NCBI GenBank assembly: GCA_002692725.1
Contig: NZLU01000067.1
Coordinates: 346,217 to 410,216 of the forward strand
From: Ponticaulis sp.
GTDB taxonomy: Bacteria > Pseudomonadota > Alphaproteobacteria > Caulobacterales > Hyphomonadaceae
Reading direction: 5' to 3'
Length of the DNA: 64,000 bases
A program made the position numbers and the translations under genes. Below are positions 54,644 to 63,939 of this stretch, piece by piece. Every line of letters begins with the position of its first letter. The first letter of the stretch is position 1. The notes under the pieces are model-generated. The model was not told where the DNA came from, searched no databases, and was given only the letters and a program-made list of their open reading frames with translations.

Positions 54644-56995
54644 TCAGGCCGCATCCGAATTTTTGTGCATGGCCAGAAGCTGAGCCATAATATTGGACGA
54701 TAAGGGCTTCTCGAATTCTACACCAGATTCCTTGTCACTCGACCATGCCGTTCGGGCTTTCACCTGACCAAGATTTCCAGGCAATTCAACCTCGAATTCT
54801 CCGCCAGTGGCTCCGACGACACGCGCGCCAGTCTGTGACAGGTCTGTCATTCGGGTTTGCAGCGGCTTGCCAGAACCTTTCACCACAATCTCCTGATCGG
54901 TCGGCGATCGCGGTGCTTTGCGGCTATCTGCGGCGTCCACAGCTTTTTGGACAATTTTCGGAATGGACTCATTTGCCGTGCGCGAGGCACTCGCCATGTC
55001 CTGAACCCGACCGGCAATCTCCGAAGCGCCAGCCGAGGTTTCGCGTGTTGTGTCGGCAAGCGCGGCGACCTTGCTGGCAACGACTTCAATGGCCGCTCTG
55101 TTGGAGTTCAGGAAGTTGGCAAAACTGTCGGTGGAGGCGCGCTGCTCTTCGACAGCGGCAGCGACCGATGAGGTCACACCACCCAGCGTTTCAATCGATT
55201 CGGAAATCCGATTGATCGCATCAACGGCTGTTCCGGTTCGCTCCTGGATCTGCTTGACGCGCTCCGTAATCTGGGTCGCAGACTTGTTGGTCTGAGAGGC
55301 AAGCTGTTTGATCTCGGACGCAACAACCGCAAACCCTTTGCCATGTTCACCGGCACGCGCTGACTCAATTGTTGCGTTCAGGGCCAGCAGGTTTGTCTGG
55401 TCAGCCAGCTCCGTGATGACGCGAACAAAGTCACCAATCTGCTGGGTGGCTTCGTTCAGGTCTTCCACACAGGATTTCGAATCTGTCGCCATGACCACCG
55501 CATCGCGGGCCAACTGATCACCCCGGACAATGCTCTCGGCGACTTCCTGGATAGCGGCATTGAGCTCAGCTGCCAGATCAGATGCGCGCTGTGTGTCCTC
55601 CAGTGAAGACGACGTCGCCGCATTGGCATTGTCTGCGTTCGACATGGCATCTGACAGCGTGCTCTGAATCCGGGACGCGGTTTCGACAAGGGAGTCAGCC
55701 ACCGTAACGATATCCCGCACGCTTTCGCCCGTCGCCGTTTCCACTTCATTGGCCATTTGTGACAACACTTTTCGACGCTCATGCAGCGCTTCTTGTTCGT
55801 TCCGGCGATTTTCTTCAACCAATTGCTCCCGCTGAGCTGACATCATCATGAATTGCTGCGCAGCACTCGCCAGAACACCGATCTCGTCTCCGCGATCCGT
55901 ACCGGAAACCTTCACATCCAGATCCCCTTTCGCGAGACGGTCCAGATTGTCCGTGATCTCTTTCATCGGGCCAACAATATTGTTGATGAGGAAATAAGCG
56001 AACACGATTGCAGGCAGAACAACCAAAAGCACCATGACGCCGATCAGCGCGACACGCAGATCGGTCGAGGCTTTCACGGCCATTGCGCGCTGCCCGATTG
56101 AAGCGAGCAGCGCATCTTCCAGCGCTTTCAGCTCGTTGATACGCCGGGTCGTCAGATCAAACCATTCTGAACTGGTATATCCATTCAGCTCGCCGCCATA
56201 ACCGGCCTGGATCAGTCGTTCGCGCGCCGTATCGACCTGACTGGAAGACTGTCCGGCCAGGAGGGTTTCAAGACGCGACGTCCACTCGACTGGCATGGTG
56301 TTTCGAAATTCATCGAACATGCCGACTTGTTGCGAAGCCAGGCTCATGATCGCCTGATGGCGCGCTGCGGGCATTTCAGACGAAGAAAACGCAGCATTGC
56401 CTTGAGCGCGCTCAAGGCCTGCAGCCTCCTTCGCCCGCATCAGACTGATCAGCCCGGTCATTTCAGTGGACATTTCAGTCGTCGCAATCAGGCTGAGCTC
56501 GTCCTGAACCAGCCGGATCAAAGCATTTACGATCTCAGTATACGCCCCTACAGATTGTGGCACGCCAAGCTGAAGCGTTCCCACCTGATTGCGATGGCGC
56601 TCTAATCCGTCCAGCAATCGGTTCACGGTTTGCAGATGCGCTTTCTGCTCCTCGGTGTGAAACAGGTTTTCAGCCCGCTCCGCCGCTGATATGAAGTTTG
56701 CGAGCGCTGCATTGGTGGCCTGTTTCTGCTCGGTGAGGCCCTCAGTCTGCACATCACCTCCCTTGCTGCTCACAAAGCCCGCCGTACGGCCGCGCTCCTT
56801 CTGAAGCTCATGCACAAGATCGCTCAGATCGGTTGTGAACTGCGTGACCTGAACGGTCTTGCTCATTTGCCGGGAGTGCTGAAACTCCCCCCAGCCAAAT
56901 AGGCCTGCGAAAATCGTCAGCGCCAGAATTGGCGGCGCAGACGCCAGAATGAGCTTGTTTTGAATCGAAAGCGAAGACAGGAATCTGGAAAACAA
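54644..56995 (-). CDS. Chemoreceptor with NIT sensor, HAMP and C-terminal PilZ domain
   Basis: A TTG at 56995 has AGGAGAG at good spacing and is preferred over the TTG at 57028; it gives 783 residues. A membrane helix is followed by a nitrate/nitrite-sensing (NIT) domain with [21 protein letters not shown] second helix, HAMP, and the MCP tip [18 protein letters not shown] come next. The C-terminus is a PilZ domain with both c-di-GMP motifs, R-K-A-P-R and DLSQTG. The protein could couple chemotaxis to c-di-GMP. Confidence 0.92.
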   Translation of the reverse strand: MFSRFLSSLSIQNKLILASAPPILALTIFAGLFGWGEFQHSRQMSKTVQVTQFTTDLSDLVHELQKERGRTAGFVSSKGGDVQTEGLTEQKQATNAALANFISAAERAENLFHTEEQKAHLQTVNRLLDGLERHRNQVGTLQLGVPQSVGAYTEIVNALIRLVQDELSLIATTEMSTEMTGLISLMRAKEAAGLERAQGNAAFSSSEMPAARHQAIMSLASQQVGMFDEFRNTMPVEWTSRLETLLAGQSSSQVDTARERLIQAGYGGELNGYTSSEWFDLTTRRINELKALEDALLASIGQRAMAVKASTDLRVALIGVMVLLVVLPAIVFAYFLINNIVGPMKEITDNLDRLAKGDLDVKVSGTDRGDEIGVLASAAQQFMMMSAQREQLVEENRRNEQEALHERRKVLSQMANEVETATGESVRDIVTVADSLVETASRIQSTLSDAMSNADNANAATSSSLEDTQRASDLAAELNAAIQEVAESIVRGDQLARDAVVMATDSKSCVEDLNEATQQIGDFVRVITELADQTNLLALNATIESARAGEHGKGFAVVASEIKQLASQTNKSATQITERVKQIQERTGTAVDAINRISESIETLGGVTSSVAAAVEEQRASTDSFANFLNSNRAAIEVVASKVAALADTTRETSAGASEIAGRVQDMASASRTANESIPKIVQKAVDAADSRKAPRSPTDQEIVVKGSGKPLQTRMTDLSQTGARVVGATGGEFEVELPGNLGQVKARTAWSSDKESGVEFEKPLSSNIMAQLLAMHKNSDAA

Positions 56996-57306
56996 GAGAA
57001 CTCTCCTGAAGGAAACTGAACAGGGCAATTCTTAAGTTCTGGCACGTATCGGTTAACGACATTCTATTTTTGCGCGATAAATATCGCTAACAAAACCTGA
57101 ATATCCTCATCCGGAACCCCGCGAAAAGTGCGTGATAGGGCTTCTTTTCGGCTATTCGTAACCTATATCAGCTTCGGCTGCGGTCATCTGACGCATCCGG
57201 AATCGCAGGGGTATCGCATGCTTTTTGGATATTCCTTATAATAGCCTGAAACCTCTGATGGTCGTCACGTGTTGAGACTATGAGAGCTATTCAAGGGAGA
57301 GTAATA
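56996..57306. promoter_or_regulatory. Divergent promoter region between the chemoreceptor gene and rpoH
   Basis: The 311-base gap holds no gene. A TATAAT at 57237-57242, 65 bases before the rpoH ATG, is a candidate -10 element, though no matching -35 is evident. GGGAGAG precedes the rpoH ATG. Confidence 0.35.
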
Positions 57307-58197
57307 ATGGCTGGGACATCAATTGCGCTGTCGCCGGAACAGGGTCTGTCACGCTATCTGACAGAGATCCGCAAATTCCCTATGTTATCGAAAGAAGAGG
57401 AATTCCTGCTCGCCAAGCAATGGCAGGAGCATGAAGCCACAGAAGCCGCCGAGAAAATGGTGACCTCACACCTGCGCCTCGTGGCCAAGATTGCGATGGG
57501 ATATCGCGGCTATGGGCTGCCAATGGCGGAAGTCGTGTCCGAGGGAAATGTCGGCCTGATGCAGGCCGTGAAGAAATTCGATCCCGACAAAGGATTCCGT
57601 CTGGCCACCTATGCCATGTGGTGGATCCGGGCTGCCATCCAGGAATACATCCTGCGCAGCTGGTCACTGGTGAAACTTGGCACCACGGCTGCTCAGAAAA
57701 AGCTCTTCTTCAACCTTCGCCGCATTAAAGGCGAGATAAATGCCATCGAGACCGGCGACCTCCGCCCTGAGCAGGTGACGGAAATCGCCACGCGCCTCAA
57801 CGTGACCGAAGATGAAGTCATCTCGATGAATGGCCGTATGTCCGCATCGGACGCCTCCCTTAACGCTCCCATTGGTGGCGCGGATGGCGATGGCGAATGG
57901 CAGGACTGGCTCGAGGATGACGATAGTCCCGGTCAGGCGCGCGAGTTTGCCGATCGTCAGGAATTCGAAGCCCGCATGACCTTGCTTGAAAAAGCCATGC
58001 AGGATCTGAACGATCGCGAAAAGCACATCATCACAGAACGTCGCCTCAAAGATGAGCCCGTGACGCTGGAAGACCTGTCCAAGGTCTACAATGTCTCCCG
58101 CGAACGGATCCGTCAGATCGAAGTCCGCGCCTTCGAGAAGCTCCAGAAAGCCATGATGCGCAATGCCAAGGAAGAAGGTCTTCCGCTCGGCGCATAA
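57307..58197 (+). CDS. rpoH: RNA polymerase heat-shock sigma factor RpoH
   Basis: The 296-residue product has sigma region 2 (LVAKIAMGYRGYGLPMAEVV, FRLATYAMWWIRAAIQEYIL), the RpoH box QKKLFFNLRR, and region 4 ending VSRERIRQIEVRAFEKLQKA. It directs RNA polymerase to heat-shock promoters. The ATG at 57307 is used because GGGAGAG lies just upstream; an ATG at 57280 is also in frame. A stable hairpin follows the stop. Confidence 0.96.
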   Translation: MAGTSIALSPEQGLSRYLTEIRKFPMLSKEEEFLLAKQWQEHEATEAAEKMVTSHLRLVAKIAMGYRGYGLPMAEVVSEGNVGLMQAVKKFDPDKGFRLATYAMWWIRAAIQEYILRSWSLVKLGTTAAQKKLFFNLRRIKGEINAIETGDLRPEQVTEIATRLNVTEDEVISMNGRMSASDASLNAPIGGADGDGEWQDWLEDDDSPGQAREFADRQEFEARMTLLEKAMQDLNDREKHIITERRLKDEPVTLEDLSKVYNVSRERIRQIEVRAFEKLQKAMMRNAKEEGLPLGA

Positions 58198-58231
58198 GGG
58201 CGTTCAGAATTTTCTCAGAGAATTATGGAAC

Positions 58232-58280
58232 AACTTCCCCACTCGCACGTTAGAGGCGCCATAAGGTGGGGAAGTTTTTT
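58232..58280 (+). promoter_or_regulatory. Hairpin joining the rpoH terminator and the next gene's ribosome site
   Basis: AACTTCCCCAC (58232-58242) and GTGGGGAAGTT (58266-58276) form a perfect 11-bp stem with a 23-base loop, followed by TTTT and immediately the ATG at 58281. The descending strand contains the GGTGGGGAAG ribosome site of the small gene. It therefore looks both like a terminator of rpoH and like a structure that hides the next start. Confidence 0.75.
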
Positions 58281-58472
58281 ATGACAATTGACAATAATCA
58301 GTCTGTGTCCAGCGCCATCGCGCCCGACACTGAAGCCGTGAAACCTGTTGCGCCTGCCAACAAGGAACCTCAGGCCGTCTCAAAACATATCATCATTCAG
58401 CCAGAAGCTCAGATTGACGGCGACAGCTATCTCGCCAGTCTGGCCAGTTCGCTTCATTCTCCCTCGGTTTGA
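58281..58472 (+). CDS. Small protein of unknown function
   Basis: The ATG at 58281 opens a 63-residue product, polar and rich in Ala, Pro and Val, with no signal or membrane helix. A GTG at 58266 is in frame but lies within the hairpin stem. The first half looks disordered; the second has IIIQPEAQIDGDSYLASLAS. Function is unknown. Its location after rpoH and its hairpin-covered start suggest conditional expression. Confidence 0.55.
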   Translation: MTIDNNQSVSSAIAPDTEAVKPVAPANKEPQAVSKHIIIQPEAQIDGDSYLASLASSLHSPSV

Positions 58473-58557
58473 CCGCAGCCGCGCAACTCTTAAGAATTCC
58501 TAACGCGTTTGGGAACCAATCCCCTGCTGGATCGTAGATTTGGCAGGAGATTTGCTC

Positions 58558-58872
58558 ATGAAAGCTATTCTTACACTCGCAACGGCGGCGTCAGCGCTGG
58601 TGCTCAGCCCGATTGTGTCTGCTGATCCGACAAAAGAAGACCTGCTCGCCGCAACTTTGCCTGCGCCCGATATGACTTATGATCGCGGCGAAGTTCTGCC
58701 CGTTGAGTATGGCGTGCGTGACTGGGAGGATTATTACGCCTATGGCCTGCCCGCTGCACCCGCCGGGATGAGCTGGGTGCTCGTCGATGAAGATGCCTAT
58801 CTGGTTGATCCGACGACCGGCAAAATCGATCTCGTGATGGAAAACATCATCTACGATCAGCCAATGAGTTAA
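58558..58872 (+). CDS. RcnB-like small periplasmic protein
   Basis: The ATG at 58558 follows CAGGAGA. The 104-residue product has a signal peptide (ILTLATAASALVLSPIVSA) and a C-terminal motif YYAYGLPAAPAGMSWVLVDE followed by DAYLVDPTTGKI. This matches the YGLP.PP.G..W pattern of the RcnB family, as in the protein at 35048. It is likely periplasmic. Confidence 0.72.
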   Translation: MKAILTLATAASALVLSPIVSADPTKEDLLAATLPAPDMTYDRGEVLPVEYGVRDWEDYYAYGLPAAPAGMSWVLVDEDAYLVDPTTGKIDLVMENIIYDQPMS

Positions 58873-58979
58873 GTATGACATCCGGCTTGTCTGTTCAGGA
58901 TAAAGCGACACGGCTCACCATACGGCCCTATTGACCCACTGGAACAAATCTCGTCCATAGCGGTGCGAAAGGGGACGAG

Positions 58980-59789
58980 ATGACCGCAAACCCAATACTC
59001 ATTTCGACTCCGGATGATCCGCGCATTGCAGACTATACGCAAATCCGCGAACGCGATCTGACGGGCCGGGATGGCAAATTCATCATTGAGGGCAAAGTCA
59101 CCCTTGAGGTTGCCCTCTCCCGCTCGGCCTTTGAAATTGAAAGCCTGCTCCTCTCAGAAAAACGGGCAGACTCCTATCTGCCGCAAATTTCGGATCAGAT
59201 CGGAGAGCGGCCTGTTTATATCGCCAGCCAGTCTTTGATGGACACGGTTGCAGGCTTCCCGGTCCATCGTGGAATTCTCGCAATTGGCAAAAAGCCCACC
59301 ACCACGCCTCTGGCTGACTGGCTATCCGCCCTTCCCGATGTCAAAACACTCGTGGTCTGTATCGGTCTTTCAAACCATGACAATGCTGGCGCGGTGTTCC
59401 GAAACGCAGCGGCACTCGGCGGAGATGCAATCATCCTCGACGCGGAAAGCTGCGATCCGCTCTATCGCAAATCCATTCGCGTTTCGGCAGGTACGGCCCT
59501 CTGGCTCCCCTTTCACCATGGCGGTCAGCCTGCAGAGATTTTCGCTGCGCTGAAAGCGAATGGCTTTGCGCTCTGGGCGCTCACCCCGCGCGCCGACGCT
59601 TTATCCCTCTATACCGCCCCACAACCCGATCGGCTGGCGCTTATACTTGGTCCGGAAGGCCCGGGCCTGTCTGATCATCAGATTGCCTCGGGCACACCAA
59701 TCCGCATCCCCATGACATCAGAGATCGACAGTCTGAACGTCGCCACAAGCTTGGCGATAGCGTTATCATCACGCCTTTCAACAGGGTGA
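58980..59789 (+). CDS. SpoU/TrmH-family RNA 2'-O-methyltransferase
   Basis: The 269-residue product has an N-terminal substrate-binding part and a C-terminal SPOUT knot: LSNHDNAGAVFRNAAALGGD (motif 1), LALILGPEGPGLSD (motif 2) and IPMTSEIDSLNVATSLAIAL (motif 3). It would methylate ribose in tRNA or rRNA using SAM. GGGGACGAG precedes the ATG. The exact target is not deducible. Confidence 0.9.
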   Translation: MTANPILISTPDDPRIADYTQIRERDLTGRDGKFIIEGKVTLEVALSRSAFEIESLLLSEKRADSYLPQISDQIGERPVYIASQSLMDTVAGFPVHRGILAIGKKPTTTPLADWLSALPDVKTLVVCIGLSNHDNAGAVFRNAAALGGDAIILDAESCDPLYRKSIRVSAGTALWLPFHHGGQPAEIFAALKANGFALWALTPRADALSLYTAPQPDRLALILGPEGPGLSDHQIASGTPIRIPMTSEIDSLNVATSLAIALSSRLSTG

Positions 59790-59865
59790 ACGCGGTCATT
59801 AGCAGCGCGAGCGATCGAAATCATTATCCGTTTTTGAAATGCTTTTTCGAAACGGGGGACTCACA

Positions 59866-60207
59866 ATGACCATGGCGATCAATCGAGGCGACCTGCTCGG
59901 CGCAGGTCTGAAACTCGGCGTAAGCGGACTGTTACTGACAAGCCTGGCACCGGCGCTCTCCTCCTGCAGTCAGCCGACCGAAGACTTCCCCACGAGTACG
60001 GATGAATTCGATATCTGGCGCGAAATGCGTGCAGCCATGCGCACCAGTCCCGACCACACGCTCGCCCGGTCGAAAGCTCTGGTCACGGCTGGCGACCGGG
60101 ATGCGATTTTCCGATTTGTTCGCGACGAAATTCGACTCATGACCGGCAGCACGCAACACTTCCGCAATCATGATGTTCAGCATTTTTGCTATCACGGATG
60201 CAGATGA
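59866..60207 (+). CDS. Exported hypothetical protein, possibly 5' part of a split gene
   Basis: GGGGGA precedes the ATG at 59866. The 113-residue product opens with a lipoprotein-like signal (LKLGVSGLLLTSLAPALSSC). It contains RDAIFRFVRDEIRLMTGS, a segment typical of the beginning of transglutaminase-like proteins, then stops in an unlikely His/Cys-rich tail. The next frame overlaps it by 38 bases and lacks its own ribosome site. A frameshift between 60143 and 60204 is possible. Confidence 0.5.
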   Translation: MTMAINRGDLLGAGLKLGVSGLLLTSLAPALSSCSQPTEDFPTSTDEFDIWREMRAAMRTSPDHTLARSKALVTAGDRDAIFRFVRDEIRLMTGSTQHFRNHDVQHFCYHGCR

Positions 60208-61429
60208 CCCGGTCTCGCACATGATGCGATCCAGCGATGTCGCACCGCGAATTCTGTTCCTCGCCGATGACTCGCTCTCCATGCCACAGGCGTTTCGCGG
60301 CGAAGGGCCGAAAATGGTGGCGCTGAAAGACCGTGTCGCAGAGATCGCCAAAACCATTCACCCGAACGCACAAGTTCAACTGATCAGAACCAATTCCAAT
60401 CTCTGGCAACATCTGATGCGTCATTCGAGCGACGCGTATAATCTCATCGTCTATGCCACAGATGGCGGTGTCGGCGGCCGCAAGCCCACACCCGGTGACA
60501 TTGAAAAGCTCCGACGCGGACCAAAACAGATCGTCATCCCCTTCATGATGCGCACCGGCCGCCTGTCTGGTGAAGACTTCATGATCAATGAACGCGGGCT
60601 TCGCGTGGCATTGTTCTCCACGCATGGCGTGGTCAACACGGATAAGGCCGTAATCCGCTCGGATATTCTCCCCTTCGCCGAGCCCATGATTTACACGCCC
60701 AATAAAGAGCGCCTGCTCGAAATTGCCTTCGAGACCTCAATGGGCCTCGCCATGGTGGAAACAGGTGTGTTCGATACCAACACCTATACGATGTTGCAGG
60801 GCAAGAAACTGGTGCCAGTCGACTATAATGCCTTTGAAGCCGCCGGGCTGGAGAAAGAAGAAATCGGTGCTTGGCGTACCCTATCGCGCGAGATCAGGAA
60901 CATGTTTTCTGGCGGGGTCATCGCGCTAACTGCAGAGGGCGGCGAAACACGAGCGGTCTGGGCAATTTGCCGAAAGACCGGCCAGATCTATGGCCTCCTG
61001 CCCGACGCCACAGGTGGGGGCAACTCCGTCGAGCGGGTGAAGGCCCAACTGGCGGAGGTCGATCGTGTGGTCTTTTATATGAACCTTCTCATTCTCGCGG
61101 CCGGTATGGCAGGAGGCCTGCCCGGCGTAGCGGGTGCAGGCGCTGCAGCCTCGCTGGGTGTTGTCGCCATTTATGGCCAGTTCCTCGGTCGACTTTATGC
61201 TGCAGTGGCGATCACCATCATTCTGATGGACAGTTCTGGCATCAGACCGGCCGTCCGAAAGGCGGTGGCGGGCACCGTGTGCGAGCTCAAAAAGCACATC
61301 ACGCTCACCATATTCGGCGCTGTCGGAAAATGGGTAGATCGCGCCGTTGCGCTCTATACCGTCGCAGACAGCGTCTCGACGATCACAGGCAAGAAACTGC
61401 CGATCAATTATTCCTGCTCGTTTGATTGA
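60170..61429 (+). CDS. Membrane-associated protein of unknown function
   Basis: The 419-residue product is open from 60143 and first has ATG at 60170, with no ribosome site. It has a mixed alpha/beta body (ILFLADDSLSMPQAF, LIVYATDGGVGGRKPTPGDI). Two glycine/alanine-rich membrane segments lie near residues 303-355 (NLLILAAGMAGGLPGVAGAG and nearby), and the C-terminus is soluble. No family is recognised. It may be the main part of a gene split from the frame at 59866, or a translationally coupled neighbour. Confidence 0.5.
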   Translation: MMFSIFAITDADDPVSHMMRSSDVAPRILFLADDSLSMPQAFRGEGPKMVALKDRVAEIAKTIHPNAQVQLIRTNSNLWQHLMRHSSDAYNLIVYATDGGVGGRKPTPGDIEKLRRGPKQIVIPFMMRTGRLSGEDFMINERGLRVALFSTHGVVNTDKAVIRSDILPFAEPMIYTPNKERLLEIAFETSMGLAMVETGVFDTNTYTMLQGKKLVPVDYNAFEAAGLEKEEIGAWRTLSREIRNMFSGGVIALTAEGGETRAVWAICRKTGQIYGLLPDATGGGNSVERVKAQLAEVDRVVFYMNLLILAAGMAGGLPGVAGAGAAASLGVVAIYGQFLGRLYAAVAITIILMDSSGIRPAVRKAVAGTVCELKKHITLTIFGAVGKWVDRAVALYTVADSVSTITGKKLPINYSCSFD

Positions 61430-61463
61430 GGTATTGGCTGTCGGCGGGCTCTGGTCCGCTCCT

Positions 61464-62345
61464 TTACCTGCCGAGTAACTCGAGCAACTTGAAATGCATC
61501 TCACTCGCCCAGATTTCATAGCCCTTGGTGTCAGGGTGAGTTGAGTCAGCCCAGGCGCCATCCAGCAGAGCCCCCTCATCATCAAGCAGCGCATCCCAGA
61601 TTTCGAGGTGATAAACCCGCTCCTGATCCGCCAGTTCTGCAATCCCGCTATTGATAGAGGCGACTTTTTTCCAAACATCTGACTCCGGTCCACCGCGAGG
61701 AAAGATCGACAATAACAGGATTTTGGCGTCCGGCTGCCTTGAGGAAATCTCTCTCAGAACCGCTTCAATTCCCGCAAGGATCTCGTCCGTACCGTCGGCT
61801 CTCACATTGTTCGTGCCAATCATCAGAACAATGACTTTCGCAGAAAATCCTTCGAGCTCACCATTCTGCAACCGCCATAGAAGATGCTCAATGCGATCTC
61901 CGGCAATTCCAAAATTTGCTGCATTCATATCGCCATAATATTCCAGCCACACGCTTCGCCCCCTATCGGGTCGAGTGAAATAATCTGTGATGGAATCTCC
62001 CAAAAACAAAAGGTCAATCTCGCCGCGTTTCGCAACTTCAAGAAAACACTCATGCTTTGGCCTGGCCCCAGCACGAATAAGTTCAGCTTCATAGGGTTTC
62101 GGTCGGTCCTGAGCGGAACCGTTTTGCTCGCTATTCGGCGCGCTCCGGAATGTCGCTTTCACCCATTGCCGCAATGCTCCGAAATGCCGGGCTTTATTGG
62201 CGCAGGCTGGCCGAGAGTCCGGAGATGGATTGGACGGGCCCGTGGGCGCTCCGGGAGGCGTCCAGAGCGTCAGAAACACAATCGCTCCGGCAAGAACAAT
62301 CAGGCCGAGCGTTCCGATTTGCCATTTCCGCCATCGATGACCCAA
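61464..62345 (-). CDS. SGNH/GDSL hydrolase (PAF acetylhydrolase-like)
   Basis: The 293-residue product has an N-terminal membrane anchor (IGTLGLIVLAGAIVFLTLW), then the SGNH blocks: FLGDSITDYF (catalytic Ser), NFGIAGDRIEHLL (Gly), IGTNNVRADG (Asn) and DSTHPDTKGY (Asp and His). It is probably an esterase on the periplasmic side. The TTG start at 62345 is uncertain. A fragment of a paralogue lies 74 bases upstream. Confidence 0.88.
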   Translation of the reverse strand: MGHRWRKWQIGTLGLIVLAGAIVFLTLWTPPGAPTGPSNPSPDSRPACANKARHFGALRQWVKATFRSAPNSEQNGSAQDRPKPYEAELIRAGARPKHECFLEVAKRGEIDLLFLGDSITDYFTRPDRGRSVWLEYYGDMNAANFGIAGDRIEHLLWRLQNGELEGFSAKVIVLMIGTNNVRADGTDEILAGIEAVLREISSRQPDAKILLLSIFPRGGPESDVWKKVASINSGIAELADQERVYHLEIWDALLDDEGALLDGAWADSTHPDTKGYEIWASEMHFKLLELLGR

Positions 62346-62418
62346 AGCGCTTTTACTCCAAATTTGAAAAACCTATGCCGGTCGAAGCGTTTGACCGTCT
62401 GACTCTATGGCGCCTCAA

Positions 62419-62600
62419 CTATTCCGCCAGGTCCATCAGAGAGTTGATGTCATCTTCGATCTCATTTGCCCAGATCACATAGCCCTCCGGCCCCGGATGC
62501 ACGCCATCCGCCCAGGCGCCCTCCTTCAGCGCCCCATCTGCCTCCAGCAAGGCCGGACCGTCGATATCGGCAGGCAAACTCGGCATGCAATTTCTGTCGA
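62419..62600 (-). pseudogene. Remnant of a second SGNH hydrolase gene
   Basis: Read on the minus strand, this gives LEADGALKEGAWADGVHPGP followed by EGYVIWANEIEDDIN and a stop at 62419-62421. This parallels the end of the intact neighbour (GALLDGAWADSTHPD), including the catalytic Asp-His block. The N-terminal part, with the Ser block, is missing; the fragment fades out toward the tRNA gene. It was probably truncated when the region beyond the tRNA was rearranged. Confidence 0.75.
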
Positions 62601-62672
62601 AATCAGATTGACGAAGCCCCGCCCTTTGTGATTTATGACCGCTTCCCGAAAGGCAGAGCCTTTTACCGGTCC

Positions 62673-62747
62673 GGGCGGTTAGCTCAGCGGGAGAGCACTA
62701 CGTTGACATCGTAGGGGTCACTGGTTCAATCCCAGTACCGCCCACCA
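62673..62747 (+). tRNA. tRNA-Val (anticodon GAC)
   Basis: The 75-base sequence folds into a cloverleaf: acceptor GGGCGGT with ACCGCCC, D arm AGCTCAGCGGGAGAGC, anticodon arm CTACG-TTGACAT-CGTAG with GAC, T arm with GGTTCAATCCC, and an encoded CCA end. GAC reads GUC/GUU valine codons. An integrase gene begins 164 bases downstream, in the usual arrangement for an island in a tRNA 3' end. Confidence 0.96.
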
Positions 62748-62910
62748 TTTTTTATTCAAATAAAACAATACATTATACGCATTCTCGCGCACAAAGCGGC
62801 GAGACCGCGGCACTTATTTTCTATAAATAATTCAATGACTTAAAGATTGTGCAGAATTTGCACAGGTTTTCGTAATCGCATTTGAACGTCTTGGTTGTAT
62901 TCGTCGAAGT

Positions 62911-63939
62911 ATGAACGCGACATCCAACATTCGAATTAAAAAGCATTACGAGTTTGTCGCGGACGGCATCTACATATTTCAGCGTTTCAACAAAGCATAC
63001 GCCAATAGCCGCGGCATTTATCAGATGTACGCCTATTTCGAAGGCCAAGAGCATCGATGCAGTCTGAAAACGCAGGACCACAGAATTGCTCTCGAACGCG
63101 CGTTCGAACAATACAACATCATCAGGAAACGCATCCTGTTAGGACAAGCCATCAAGAGCGTGTCATTTGACGTTCTTTGCGACGAATATCTGAAAGCGCG
63201 AAGATCTCTGATCAGCAAGAAAGCACCTGAACAGGATTGGAATTCTGACTATCATCGGCTCATCGTCGAGGCCTATTATCGCAAGTTCTTCTACGCCAAG
63301 CTCAAATTGAATGATCTGAGCAAACTCTCAGACGGCATGGTCGAAGACTATCTGAACTGGCGCATGTATGATCAGAAGTTCAAAGCCGGGAAAATCAAAG
63401 CGCCACCAACTGCAAAGACACTAAACAGAGAGCGCGTCGTATACATCGCTTTGATGAATTTTGCTGTGAAACAGCAATGGCTCATTCCTGAAGGCGTCCC
63501 GACATTTGAGTGGCAAAAGCAGCTTCCATCTGAAGACAAACCATTTGCGGCATTCTCTCGCACGGCCTACCGCTCTTTAAGGCTGCACTCGCGGCTAGCA
63601 CATCTCGAAGCACAAAAGTCTGAACACCTTACGGATGAAGAGAAGGAGATGGCGTATCTCCTGAAAGAGTACATTCTCTTCATGGTCAACACCGGGATCA
63701 GACCAGGCAAAGAGACACGCGACATCAAGTGGCGGCACGTCGACTTTAAAAAAGAAACACTGCTTGTCGTACGAGGCAAAACACGCTCGCGCACCATTCC
63801 ACTATTTCCTACCGCAGTGGTGGTTTTGCAGCGAATGCGGAATAGAGCCGATGCGCATTGCAACGCTCTGGGAAAGACGCTGAGCAAGGATGACTTCGTC
63901 TTGGTCTGCCCCACTGCGGTGGTCCACCGTTTATGTTAG
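62911..63939 (+). pseudogene. Tyrosine recombinase (phage-type integrase), truncated by an insertion sequence
   Basis: The 342-codon frame begins with an N-terminal DNA-binding region (RCSLKTQDHRIALERAFEQY) and a SAM-like core domain. It reaches the first catalytic Arg in FMVNTGIRPGKETRDIKWRH near residue 266 and the following LLVVRGKTRSRTIPL. It then ends abruptly after FVLVCP in insertion-sequence DNA, before the HxxR and Tyr motifs. It is therefore inactive as written. It adjoins tRNA-Val, its probable attachment site. Confidence 0.88.

Noticed and set aside
62419..62600. SGNH fragment as a third case of the host-gene 3'-end architecture
   Set aside because: It lies upstream, not downstream, of the intact gene, and is a distant paralogue rather than a near-identical copy, so it is simple truncation.
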